From Alteromonadaceae bacterium 2753L.S.0a.02 (GTDB lineage Bacteria; Pseudomonadota; Gammaproteobacteria; Pseudomonadales; Cellvibrionaceae): DNA of 64,000 bases. The position numbers and the translations under genes are program-made. The stretch covers positions 2,009,001-2,073,000 of the forward strand of contig VISH01000002.1 in assembly GCA_007827375.1 (NCBI GenBank), given 5' to 3'. The notes beneath the pieces were generated by a model. The model saw nothing but the letters and a program-made list of their open reading frames with translations. It ran no database searches and had not been told where the DNA came from. The stretch's first letter is position 1. Every line of letters starts with the position of its first letter. This document shows positions 41,685 to 49,830 of the stretch, in pieces.

Positions 41685-43355
41685 ATGAGTAATGCGATTG
41701 CGCGAATACGCGCCTACCACAAAGTAACCAAACACAGCTTCTCTGGCTATGCACCAAGCCCCGGTTTTTTAGACTGGGATGCACAGCCAAACCCATTTCG
41801 TCGTTACGACGGCGCACCCTTATTTGCTCTGCCGCTGCAAAAAGAATGTTTGCCGGTGCGATACTCAGACCTCTATACAGGCACTGTTGAAGCAACGCCC
41901 TTAACACGCGAATCGCTATCGCGATTTTTAGAACTCGCTTTTGGTTTAAGCGCCTGGAAAACCACAGGAATGGAAAGTTGGTCGCTGCGCCACAACCCTT
42001 CAAGCGGTAATTTGCATCCTACTGAGGCGTACATAATTTTATGGCAGGCTATCGACCATAAATTTGTGCCTGGTATTTACCACTATGCCGCACACGAACA
42101 TGCTCTGGAACTGCGCGCCGTACTCGCAGAAGCCACAGCACAAAAACTTCAAAAAATGCAGCCAAATTGTTTTGGAGCCTTGGGATTATCGTCCATACAT
42201 TGGCGAGAAGAATGGAAATACGGCGCGCGCGCATTACGATATTGTCAGCATGATGTTGGCCATGCCCTGGCATCTGCGAGTTATTCAGCGGCCATGCATG
42301 GTTGGCAAATTCGAGCAGACACAACAGCAAGCGATCAAGAGATTGTTGACGTGTTGGGCTTGGCCCACAGTAATAGTGAATGTGAACCCGAGCATCCCGA
42401 TTTGATTGCATTTATTGCACCTCGCGACAGCGAGATTGTTGACGACAGTGGGATTTGGAATACGCTGGCACGATGGGTAACTGATTGGCGTGGCAGTGCC
42501 AACCAATTGAGTGGTGAACACGCGCATTGGCCACAAATTATTAGTAGCTTGCCCTTCCTTGAAAAAACATCGAGTATTTCTGCGCAACCGAGCTCTGACA
42601 ATAATATAATGAGCACGGCGTTCGAAAGTTCGCAAGTCGCTGAAAAAATAATACGTCAGCGACGCAGCGCGCAACGTATGCAATTGGGTGACGGTATTAG
42701 TCGGCAGGAATTTTTGCAAATGTTGGCGCGTACGCTGCCGAGTTCAAGAAGTGTTCCGTTTGCTGCTTTACCTTACACAACAGCCGTTAATTTATTAATA
42801 TTTGTTCATAAAGTGGATGGTCTTGCCCCTGGCTTATACGCCTTGGTGCGTTCACCAAATCTTTACGACAATTTTAAGCAGGCCATGCAAACTCAGGATT
42901 TCAGCTGGGAACCCGTCGAAGATTGCGAATTACCTTTATACACTTTATCTGCACCTATGGATTATCGTAAAACCGCTTCTCAATTATCTTGCTATCAGGG
43001 TATTGCTGGTCACAGTGCATTTAGCCTGGGAATGATTGCTAATATGCAGAACACCATTGAGACCGAGGGCGCTTGGGCTTATAGGCGTTTATTCTGGGAG
43101 GCCGGATTAATTGGGCAAGTGCTTTATTTGGAGGCTGAAGCCTGCGGTTTAAGTGGTACCGGAATCGGTTGTTTTTTTGATGATAACGTTCACGATTTGC
43201 TGGGTCTGGAAGCCGAAGGCAATTGGCAAAGCCTCTACCATTTTACGGTAGGAAAAGCGCGTGTTGATCAGCGCTTAACAACACTTTCGGGATATCATCA
43301 TCTGCAGCGCAACAAAACCTCTGGGGAGCCGTTAGATGAGCCGGTCGCTACCTGA
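41685..43355 (+). CDS. SagB/ThcOx-like nitroreductase family protein
   Basis: A 556-residue protein with two nitroreductase-fold halves. The first has LRHNPSSGNLHPTEAYIIL, the flavin-binding signature of SagB/ThcOx dehydrogenases, and the second half (after about residue 320) has IIRQRRSAQRMQLGDGISRQEFLQML and LIGQVLYLEAEACGLSGTGIGCFFDD. SagB proteins are FMN oxidases in RiPP synthesis, but no YcaO cyclodehydratase is present, so another redox role is more likely. It begins a sigma-54-driven operon of four genes and overlaps the next by 20 bases. Confidence 0.86.
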   Translation: MSNAIARIRAYHKVTKHSFSGYAPSPGFLDWDAQPNPFRRYDGAPLFALPLQKECLPVRYSDLYTGTVEATPLTRESLSRFLELAFGLSAWKTTGMESWSLRHNPSSGNLHPTEAYIILWQAIDHKFVPGIYHYAAHEHALELRAVLAEATAQKLQKMQPNCFGALGLSSIHWREEWKYGARALRYCQHDVGHALASASYSAAMHGWQIRADTTASDQEIVDVLGLAHSNSECEPEHPDLIAFIAPRDSEIVDDSGIWNTLARWVTDWRGSANQLSGEHAHWPQIISSLPFLEKTSSISAQPSSDNNIMSTAFESSQVAEKIIRQRRSAQRMQLGDGISRQEFLQMLARTLPSSRSVPFAALPYTTAVNLLIFVHKVDGLAPGLYALVRSPNLYDNFKQAMQTQDFSWEPVEDCELPLYTLSAPMDYRKTASQLSCYQGIAGHSAFSLGMIANMQNTIETEGAWAYRRLFWEAGLIGQVLYLEAEACGLSGTGIGCFFDDNVHDLLGLEAEGNWQSLYHFTVGKARVDQRLTTLSGYHHLQRNKTSGEPLDEPVAT

Positions 43356-43677
43356 ACTGGAAGATTATGTAAGACTTTTTCATATATACGGAAAAGATCT
43401 GGGTTCTATTTACAAAGACGAATCCGAACAGGACCCTTACATGCTGTTATTCGAACAAGCAATAAACATGTTAATCAAGCCGTCACCGTTTAATCTTTCA
43501 CTTCCAGAATTGTTTCGAACCACCGCACATCGCTATCATCGTGGCGATGCAGATACGCTTGCGCACCTTGGCAATACCGACAATCGCCATTTCATGTTAT
43601 GTGACTTACACGACCTCGTGATGTTGCGAGGTGGGTTACAGTTGAAACGAAAATTGGAAGCCGCTGATGAGTCCTAA
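43336..43677 (+). CDS. unknown protein after SagB-like gene
   Basis: A 113-residue protein that I do not recognise, with a helical pattern and acidic N-terminus (MSRSLPELEDYVRLFHIYGKD). It overlaps the SagB-like gene by 20 bases and the DUF364 gene by 11, so the three are tightly coupled and probably act together. Confidence 0.8.
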   Translation: MSRSLPELEDYVRLFHIYGKDLGSIYKDESEQDPYMLLFEQAINMLIKPSPFNLSLPELFRTTAHRYHRGDADTLAHLGNTDNRHFMLCDLHDLVMLRGGLQLKRKLEAADES

Positions 43678-44638
43678 ACACAATATTTACACGCTTTTAG
43701 AACAAAAAGTTTCTAACTCCCAGGCTGTTATTGAAAGATTTCAAATAGGGTTGACCTGGAGTTCATGTCGTGTGCGCGAAAACGGTGAATCTAATATCGG
43801 ATTTGCCATGAGTCCGAACGAAAAAACCCGATTGCTTACATGGCCTGGCACTGTGGCTGGGCAAAAAGTAGTGGATATGGTGCGGCATTTTTCGTCTTGG
43901 AACAGCTTTGATGTGACCTTGGCTCTAGCAGCGTGCAATGCAGTAATCAATGTGCCCAACAATGAACTCATGGTGAAAGCACACCCCATAGATGCAGGTT
44001 CCGCACCTAATATTTGTGTTTTTTCTTATTTTAGATCAAAACTGGTGGGGAAAAAGGTCGTCATCATCGGGAGGTATCCGCATTTGGATTCGGTGCTGGA
44101 AGGGCTCGATTACGTAGTTTTAGAGCGTGTGCCAGAACAGGGCGATTTACCCGATACGGCTGCAGAAACTGTTATTCCCGAGGCCGACTGGGTTTTTATT
44201 ACCTCGACATCAATTATCAATAAAACCTTCAGTCGCCTGGTTGAGCTGTCCGCTAATGCTGTAACAGTGCTGATGGGGCCAACCACGCCCTGGCTCAACG
44301 AACTGGCAGATTGGGGGGTAGATTTCGTCGCAGGCACAACGCTTACCAACGCGGATAGTGCTGAACAAATTGCCATGGAAGGAGGTGGTACCCGTTTATT
44401 CGAAGGTGGAGTGAGTTACAAGGTGGCGAATATCAGTAGTGCGAGACTGAGCCAGTTAAAACAAGAAATCGCACATACCGTTGAGATGCGAACCGCGTTA
44501 AAAAACGAGATGGATGATTGGTATAAAAATGGTGGGAAAACACGCTTTCCCAATTACCAGAAATTAGAACAAATTGATACCCAATTATCTGCATTAGACA
44601 CCGCCTACAAGCGATTGTGGGATGCAACCAAGGTATAG
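43667..44638 (+). CDS. DUF364 (putative heavy-metal chelation) protein
   Basis: A 323-residue protein of the DUF4213/DUF364 type. The N-terminal part has GLTWSSCRVRENGESNIGFAMSP, and the C-terminal Rossmann-like part has KLVGKKVVIIGRYPHLDSVL and EADWVFITSTSIINKTFSRLVELS. Members have been proposed to handle metals, and some occur beside nif genes, which would fit iron or molybdenum handling. The C-terminal 60 residues are an additional helical extension. Confidence 0.85.
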   Translation: MSPKHNIYTLLEQKVSNSQAVIERFQIGLTWSSCRVRENGESNIGFAMSPNEKTRLLTWPGTVAGQKVVDMVRHFSSWNSFDVTLALAACNAVINVPNNELMVKAHPIDAGSAPNICVFSYFRSKLVGKKVVIIGRYPHLDSVLEGLDYVVLERVPEQGDLPDTAAETVIPEADWVFITSTSIINKTFSRLVELSANAVTVLMGPTTPWLNELADWGVDFVAGTTLTNADSAEQIAMEGGGTRLFEGGVSYKVANISSARLSQLKQEIAHTVEMRTALKNEMDDWYKNGGKTRFPNYQKLEQIDTQLSALDTAYKRLWDATKV

Positions 44639-44642
44639 ATGA

Positions 44643-45083
44643 ATGTCAATTAGAGTAGGAGCGTTTTATCCAGACGCACAATTAAAAGAAAGCCAATTTG
44701 CGAATGCGTTAACGAAAGTTGCTATGGCGCTGGCAAGTTCTCCAGATGCTTCCGTTCAAAAGAACGCACCAGAAGTCGAGGTGCTGTTTATGCTAAGCGG
44801 TAAGTTCGATTCGCCCGGATTCGAAGGCATGCGAATTCGTCGCTATGACTCCAAAGCAGAATCGTTAATTATTGAAGCGGCGGTACCCGAGAAAATAGTA
44901 AATTCTGAAAATGCTGAAACCTACGTGATTGCAGCGATGTTGGATGCGGCAGAAAACGCGGCTGAGTTCCTGGGCGAAATTCAAATGGAATTTGATTGCG
45001 CCGCGCACATGGCCTTAATCGAATCTTTGAGTGATACCAGTGATAGCATCAAAGCTCAGCAAGGTATTGGACAAGGTGCTTAG
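44643..45083 (+). CDS. unknown nif-associated protein
   Basis: A 146-residue protein with no recognised family (MSIRVGAFYPDAQLKESQFANAL at the start). It is the last gene of the SagB-like operon, 4 bases after the DUF364 gene. Its end overlaps by 35 bases the convergent Fe-S protein gene. Confidence 0.78.
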   Translation: MSIRVGAFYPDAQLKESQFANALTKVAMALASSPDASVQKNAPEVEVLFMLSGKFDSPGFEGMRIRRYDSKAESLIIEAAVPEKIVNSENAETYVIAAMLDAAENAAEFLGEIQMEFDCAAHMALIESLSDTSDSIKAQQGIGQGA

Positions 45084-46377
45084 GGTTTAACTCTGTTAAA
45101 TTTTTGATCTGTTGACGGCATGAGAACCCATTTGCGATAACCACGCCAGGCGAGCTCGCGTTTAAAGATGGTATTAAATCTAAGTCTGCCATTTTTCGCG
45201 AAATCGTCGCGTGTTCTTGTTCAAGCCCGAAGGTACCAGCCATGCCACAACAACCGGAATCGAGTAGGGTAAATTCCTGGTTTGGAATCAGTTTTAACAA
45301 GCGGCGAACCGATTTCATCGCACCTACGGCTTTTTGGTGACAATGCCCGTGTATCAGTAACTGCTGTGTTTCATTGCCAATATTTTCAAACATATTGGCA
45401 TTCTTTTTAGATTCTCTGGCTAAGAACTCTTCAAATAACAGGGTAGCGTCGGCGACTTTCGTAAGCTTATCGCCTAAACCGTAAGCCTTGGCATCGTCAC
45501 GCAGGCCGAGCATGCACGATGCTTCCAGCCCAACGATGGGGATACCCGCTTCTACAAATGGCAGCAAGCCATCGATTAAGCGTTCACAATGGTGTTTTGC
45601 TTCAGAGACCATGCCTTGGGCGAGGAAGGTTCTTCCGCAGCAGTAGGGCTGCTTGTTATTTCCGGGTTCGAGAACTTTCGCCTGGTAGCCCAGCTTGGAG
45701 AGCAGCTTGATAGCTGCGTCGACAATATTTTGATCGAAGTGTCGAGAAAAGGTATCGGCGAAAATTACTACAGGTTTTGATTCTGAAGTTCCGAAAGGCG
45801 CACTGGTCACCGGCCAGCGGCCCGCGTGTTTGCTTGGTTGAGGCAGGTTTACTTCAGAGCTCAAGCCAAATATTTTCTCGCTGAGTAATTTTAAAACAGA
45901 GGACCGATTGCGAACAGCAATTAAAAATCTCAACCAGGGGAATTTATGTAACCACACTGGAGTCTGGGCAAATAATGCGCTGCGTAAACTACTGCCTTTT
46001 GCGGCACGTTTTTGTGCCAGATACTCCGCTTTAATCAGCGGCATATCGACGTTATTCTCACATTCCCGCTTACAACCCTTACAGGATACGCAAAGGTCCA
46101 TGGCTTCGGCGAGTTCCGGCTCCAGAAGTGCGCTTTGGTGAGAGTCACTTGAAAGTGCGGCTTTCAACAGTTTCACGCGGCCGCCGGTGGAAAGATTGGG
46201 GTTGCCGGTAACCTTGAAGCTCGGGCACATCACCTGCTTGCCCTCGGCCTCGCATTGCCGACTGTTGATGCACACAGCGATCGCTTTTGCGTAGTCACCG
46301 CCGTGTTTGGGAATATCGGCATAGGCGTCGCCCATGCCAGAGTCTTTATAGGCAGACCAGTCTAAAAAAGTTTTCAT
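45049..46377 (-). CDS. heterodisulfide-reductase-like (CCG domain) Fe-S protein
   Basis: A 442-residue protein related to GlcF/GlpC and HdrD subunits. The N-terminal part has a 4Fe-4S site (CVSCKGCKRECENNVDMP) and a second cysteine group (CINSRQCEAEGKQVMCPS). The C-terminal part has two CCG domains, seen as PYCCGRTFLAQGM and LDSGCCGMAGTFG, with GHCHQKA. It probably passes electrons in a membrane or NAD(P)H pathway; partner not known. It ends in a 35-base antiparallel overlap with the 44643 gene. Confidence 0.86.
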   Translation of the reverse strand: MKTFLDWSAYKDSGMGDAYADIPKHGGDYAKAIAVCINSRQCEAEGKQVMCPSFKVTGNPNLSTGGRVKLLKAALSSDSHQSALLEPELAEAMDLCVSCKGCKRECENNVDMPLIKAEYLAQKRAAKGSSLRSALFAQTPVWLHKFPWLRFLIAVRNRSSVLKLLSEKIFGLSSEVNLPQPSKHAGRWPVTSAPFGTSESKPVVIFADTFSRHFDQNIVDAAIKLLSKLGYQAKVLEPGNNKQPYCCGRTFLAQGMVSEAKHHCERLIDGLLPFVEAGIPIVGLEASCMLGLRDDAKAYGLGDKLTKVADATLLFEEFLARESKKNANMFENIGNETQQLLIHGHCHQKAVGAMKSVRRLLKLIPNQEFTLLDSGCCGMAGTFGLEQEHATISRKMADLDLIPSLNASSPGVVIANGFSCRQQIKNLTELNPKHLVQYLAEL

Positions 46378-46389
46378 AGGGTGGAACTT

Positions 46390-46866
46390 TTATTCTTCCG
46401 GTTCCATTTGAGACTGTTGATAATTTTCGATGCCTACCATATCGACCAAACCAATTTGGGTTTCCAAATAATCAATATGCTCTTCTGTGTCGTCGAGAAT
46501 TTTTTCGAATATTTCCCGGGAATTGTAATCTTTCACAGACTCGCAATAAGCGATAGCTTCTACCAGCGTTTCCCGAGAACCGGTTTCGATGCTGTAATCA
46601 CCTTTGAGGCATTCCAACACGTTTTCGCCGATTTTCATAAAATTTAACTGCTGCAGATTGGGTAATCCTTCAAGGAATAGGATTCGCTCTATCAACCAAT
46701 CGGCGTGGTGCATTTCCTCAATAGACTCCTCATACTCGTGTTTACCGAGTTTGATCAAGCCCCAATTTTTATACATGCGGGCGTGCAGGAAATACTGATT
46801 AATTGCTGTAAGTTCGTTGGTTAATTGTTTGTTCAAATATTCTATAACCTTAGAATCACCTTTCAT
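46390..46866 (-). CDS. bfr: bacterioferritin
   Basis: A 158-residue bacterioferritin. It starts MKGDSKVIEYLNKQLTNELTAINQYFLHARMYKNWG, with the ferroxidase glutamates and heme-ligand methionine (EEMHHADWLIERILFLEG), and YCESVKDYNSREIFEKILDDTEEHIDYLE. It stores iron, which a nitrogen-fixing cell needs in quantity. It overlaps bfd by four bases. Confidence 0.95.
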   Translation of the reverse strand: MKGDSKVIEYLNKQLTNELTAINQYFLHARMYKNWGLIKLGKHEYEESIEEMHHADWLIERILFLEGLPNLQQLNFMKIGENVLECLKGDYSIETGSRETLVEAIAYCESVKDYNSREIFEKILDDTEEHIDYLETQIGLVDMVGIENYQQSQMEPEE

Positions 46867-47072
46867 GACGCCTCCGCTAGCGTGTAGTTCGTTGTATCAC
46901 AATCTTTTGTTTCAACTGAATTTCTCAAGCACTCACTGGCGCACTGCGCACAACGCCCACAAGTTTTGGTAACTCCCAGGCGCGCACGTAAATCTTTCAT
47001 ACAACGAGCGCCATTCGCGATCGCTTCAGCGACATGCTTTTCCGTTACGGCATTACATAGACAGACGTACAT
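46863..47072 (-). CDS. bfd: bacterioferritin-associated ferredoxin
   Basis: A 69-residue [2Fe-2S] protein. It has MYVCLCNAVTEKHV and CGRCAQCASEC, the four-cysteine pattern of Bfd, which reduces bacterioferritin to release iron. The bfd-bfr unit has a good -24/-12 promoter, so it is likely induced with nitrogen fixation rather than only by iron starvation. Confidence 0.92.
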   Translation of the reverse strand: MYVCLCNAVTEKHVAEAIANGARCMKDLRARLGVTKTCGRCAQCASECLRNSVETKDCDTTNYTLAEAS

Positions 47073-47178
47073 GTAACAAACCCTACAATCAAAAGTTAGT
47101 GTTAGGCGGGCTGAAGGGGTATTTGTGTGTGAGTTTCACAACAAATTTGCTCCTGCAGCGGTGTTTTTGAGAATGATT

Positions 47179-47195
47179 TGCAATAGCCAAGCCAA
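47179..47195 (-). promoter_or_regulatory. sigma-54 promoter of bfd-bfr
   Basis: On minus TTGGCTTGGCTATTGCA, a close -24/-12 match with correct spacing, about 110 bases before the bfd ATG. Confidence 0.72.
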
Positions 47196-47422
47196 GGTTG
47201 CGCGGGATATTCAAAGCGCTTACGGGTGAGTAATGAAGCGAATCAAGTTCGAAGTAATACAACGCGGCAGCAGGTGTTATCAGCGCCGGATTACCATGCT
47301 TAAGCCCACAAAAACCAAGGAATTTAGAAAGTTTCGGAAGCGAGAAGGTTTGTCGATCCGCTACGGGTATAGCACTGCCATGGCCGCGTCAACAGTCACA
47401 AATACATTTTACCTTTGCTGTA

Positions 47423-47438
47423 TGGTGCAACTTTTGCA
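47423..47438 (+). promoter_or_regulatory. sigma-54 promoter of the hemerythrin operon
   Basis: TGGTGCAACTTTTGCA has GG-N10-GC spacing and a perfect TTGCA half. It would start transcription near 47449, 33 bases before the hemerythrin ATG. Confidence 0.7.
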
Positions 47439-47481
47439 ATCAGCAGTAGAAGAGTTTTAGTCTAGGTATGTCATAACCCCT

Positions 47482-47880
47482 ATGTCAGCATTGATAGAAA
47501 AGAGCGCGTCGGAATATGTGCTTGGTTACGAAGCAATGGACCAAACACATTTCGAGTTTATCGATTTAATTAATCAACTGGGAAGCGCCCGCGGTGAGGA
47601 ATTCCAGGTGTTATTTGCACAGCTTGTCGCGCACACCGAACAGCATTTCGAAACCGAAAACAGTTGGATGGAACAGAGCGCTTTTCCGGCAAAGGCAGAA
47701 CATTTGGGGGAACACATGCGGGTACTTAATGACCTGCGACAATTCCATACTCGCGTGCAGCGTGGCTCCCTGAGCCTTGCGAAAGCGTTTATATCACAAC
47801 AAATTCCAGAGTGGTTTAAGCTGCATGCAGCCACGATGGACGCGGCACTGGCCACGCATCTAAAGGAAAAAAATTTATGA
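47482..47880 (+). CDS. bacteriohemerythrin
   Basis: A 132-residue single-domain hemerythrin. Iron-ligand histidines and carboxylates are seen in DQTHFEFID, HTEQHFETEN, HLGEHMRVL and WFKLHAATMDAAL. It reversibly binds oxygen and may protect nitrogenase by buffering or delivering O2. It starts a four-gene unit whose junctions all overlap by four bases (ATGA) or nearly so. Confidence 0.9.
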   Translation: MSALIEKSASEYVLGYEAMDQTHFEFIDLINQLGSARGEEFQVLFAQLVAHTEQHFETENSWMEQSAFPAKAEHLGEHMRVLNDLRQFHTRVQRGSLSLAKAFISQQIPEWFKLHAATMDAALATHLKEKNL

Positions 47881-48638
47881 GCTACTACGCAGAAATCACT
47901 GTTCAAGAAGCGGCAGATAAAATTATTAATCACCAGGATGCGCTGATTTTGGATGCCCGCGACCCATACTCCTACAAAGAAAGTCACATTGATGGAGCAA
48001 TGCAGGCGCATGGTGGTTTGGTTGAACATCTGATCGGCTCACAGGATTTTGAGCGGCCTGTTTTGGTGTATTGTTACCAAGGCAACAGCAGTAAAGATCT
48101 TGCAGAAGTGTTCGGACGGGCGGGGTTTAAACATACCTACAGCATGAAGGGGGGCTACACAGCTTGGAAAAAACGCGACACGCTTTTTTCGACCACAGCC
48201 TACAGTGACAGCACTAACAGTTGGTTGCAAACTGAAGGCTTTGATAAACAAGCTCTGAACTGCACTGCACCGGATATGGCCACGCCGCTCATTGTTGCCT
48301 GCCGGGAGGGTAAAAGCGAGATAGCCAAAGAGCTCTTAAATGCTGGTGCTGACCTCGAAATGGCCGATACTAACGGTAATACCGCTGTGTGGGCGGCCTG
48401 TTATTCCGAGTGCCTACCCTGCTTAACGGCTCTGGTTGCCGCGAATGCCAATCTGGATCACCAAAATGGCGATGGCGTTACGGCACTCATGTATGCGGCG
48501 TCCGCCGGCAAGTTCGATGCCGTAAAGTTTCTGGTTGACAACGGCGCAAATACCCAATTAAAAAGTAACGATGATTTCAGTGCATTAGACCTTGCGTCAA
48601 CCGAAGCAATTTTAAGATTTCTTAAGCCCTTGAATTGA
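47877..48638 (+). CDS. second rhodanese-ankyrin fusion protein
   Basis: A 253-residue paralogue of the 3566-4312 gene. The rhodanese domain (about 1-105) has the catalytic loop CYQGNSSKDLAEVF; the ankyrin part (about 125-245) has NAGADLEMADTNGNTAVWAACYS and ANLDHQNGDGVTALMYAAS. It is likely a sulfurtransferase or persulfide sensor. It overlaps the hemerythrin stop (ATGA). Confidence 0.88.
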   Translation: MSYYAEITVQEAADKIINHQDALILDARDPYSYKESHIDGAMQAHGGLVEHLIGSQDFERPVLVYCYQGNSSKDLAEVFGRAGFKHTYSMKGGYTAWKKRDTLFSTTAYSDSTNSWLQTEGFDKQALNCTAPDMATPLIVACREGKSEIAKELLNAGADLEMADTNGNTAVWAACYSECLPCLTALVAANANLDHQNGDGVTALMYAASAGKFDAVKFLVDNGANTQLKSNDDFSALDLASTEAILRFLKPLN

Positions 48639-48643
48639 TACTT

Positions 48644-49024
48644 ATGACAAACCGCTACGAAAACTGGATTACTGCGCACTGGCGCGATGTATTAACCGCG
48701 CAATTGGCATCGCTCGATACCAGCGCCGCGAATGAACTTACAACACGTATAGCCGCTGCAACAATTGTTGAGAACGAAGACATTATGGGAGGCCGTGTGC
48801 AATTTGGATCACTGGTTACCGTATTTAGTGTCGACGAAGAGGAAGAACAATCATTCCAAATTGTAAGTCGCGACGAATCGCTCAGCGGTCGTGGCTTGCT
48901 TGACCAAAGCAGCCCGCTGGCTCAAGCGCTTTTTGGCGCGCGAGAGGGCGATGTGGTGGACGTGCGATTACCCAACGGCTCCAACTGCGCCTACGAAGTG
49001 ACGCATGTAAACGTACCGCAATGA
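48644..49024 (+). CDS. GreA/GreB C-terminal-domain-like protein
   Basis: A 126-residue protein with the FKBP-like C-terminal domain of GreA/GreB: GRVQFGSLVTVFSVDEEEEQSFQIVSRDE and SPLAQALFGAREGDVVDVRLP. The N-terminal coiled coil with its catalytic acidic tip is not complete, so transcript cleavage is not expected; it may bind RNA polymerase like Rnk. The ATG at 48644 is preferred to a TTG three codons earlier. It overlaps the AKR gene by four bases. Confidence 0.8.
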   Translation: MTNRYENWITAHWRDVLTAQLASLDTSAANELTTRIAAATIVENEDIMGGRVQFGSLVTVFSVDEEEEQSFQIVSRDESLSGRGLLDQSSPLAQALFGAREGDVVDVRLPNGSNCAYEVTHVNVPQ

Positions 49025-49830
49025 CCTTGCCTCAGTTTGTATACGGTACTGCCTGGAAAAAGGAACACACGACGGAACTGGTGTTGCAAGCCTGGGAGGC
49101 CGGATTCCGTGCCTTCGACACCGCTTGCCAACCAAAACACTACCGGGAAGATTTGGTGGGCGAAGCACTTGCAAGGCTCGCAGCCGTGGGTGTTACCCGA
49201 GATCAATATCATTTGCAGACCAAGTACACACCGGAATCAGGCCAGGATCCAACTTCGATTCCCTATGATCCGAGCACCCCAATACCGCAGCAAGTTCAGC
49301 AATCGTTGCGGGTGTCTTTACAAAATTTGCATACAGATTATCTTGATGCATTGATTCTTCACTCCCCGATTATGCCGTTTAGATCGAGTCTAGCGGCCTG
49401 GCGAACTATGGAAGAATTTGTTGCGCAAGGAAAAGTAAAACACCTCGGTATCAGTAATTGCTATGAAATGGAGTTTTTTGAAAAGCTCTACCAAAACACC
49501 ACGATCAAACCTGCCATACTCCAAAACCGTTTTTACCGTCAAACGGATTACGATAAACAACTGCGAGCTTTCTGCCGCGAGTCGGGTGTTCTCTACCAAA
49601 GTTTCTGGACACTAACCGCCAACCCCGACTTGCTCGAGCACCCCAGTCTATTCGAACTTGCCCGCCGCCATAGAAAAACGCCGGCACAGCTATTGTTTCG
49701 CTATTTGACATTGCGTGGGGTCTGTCCCTTGACGGGGACACGTGATGTTGAGCATATGCGTGAGGATTTAGAGGTTTTTGAGTTTGACTTGGGGGAAGAT
49801 GAGTTGGCTCGGGTGGATGTGTTGTTGTAG
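49021..49830 (+). CDS. aldo/keto reductase
   Basis: A 269-residue AKR. The family residues are seen as FDTACQPKHYREDLVGEAL (Asp, Tyr), LQTKYTP (Lys), and LDALILHSPI (His), with NRFYRQTD and the PLTGTRDVEHMREDL region that binds NADP. The substrate is unknown. It ends the hemerythrin operon. Confidence 0.9.
   Translation: MTLPQFVYGTAWKKEHTTELVLQAWEAGFRAFDTACQPKHYREDLVGEALARLAAVGVTRDQYHLQTKYTPESGQDPTSIPYDPSTPIPQQVQQSLRVSLQNLHTDYLDALILHSPIMPFRSSLAAWRTMEEFVAQGKVKHLGISNCYEMEFFEKLYQNTTIKPAILQNRFYRQTDYDKQLRAFCRESGVLYQSFWTLTANPDLLEHPSLFELARRHRKTPAQLLFRYLTLRGVCPLTGTRDVEHMREDLEVFEFDLGEDELARVDVLL

Larger units (their letters stand above)
47073..47481. other. bfd / hemerythrin divergent region
   Basis: A 409-base spacer with two outward-facing sigma-54 promoters (47179-47195 minus, 47423-47438 plus) about 230 bases apart. 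I found no perfect TGT-N10-ACA site between them. A 75-codon frame at 47233-47460 overlaps the plus promoter and looks spurious. Confidence 0.55.

Noticed and set aside
41685..43355. A complete azoline RiPP cluster around the SagB-like gene and Nif11 peptide.
   Set aside because: No YcaO cyclodehydratase, protease or transporter is present, the peptide lacks a core, and it lies 12 kb away.
47233..47460. A 75-codon open frame between bfd and the hemerythrin gene.
   Set aside because: It overlaps the hemerythrin sigma-54 promoter, has atypical basic composition and no clear ribosome-binding site or family.
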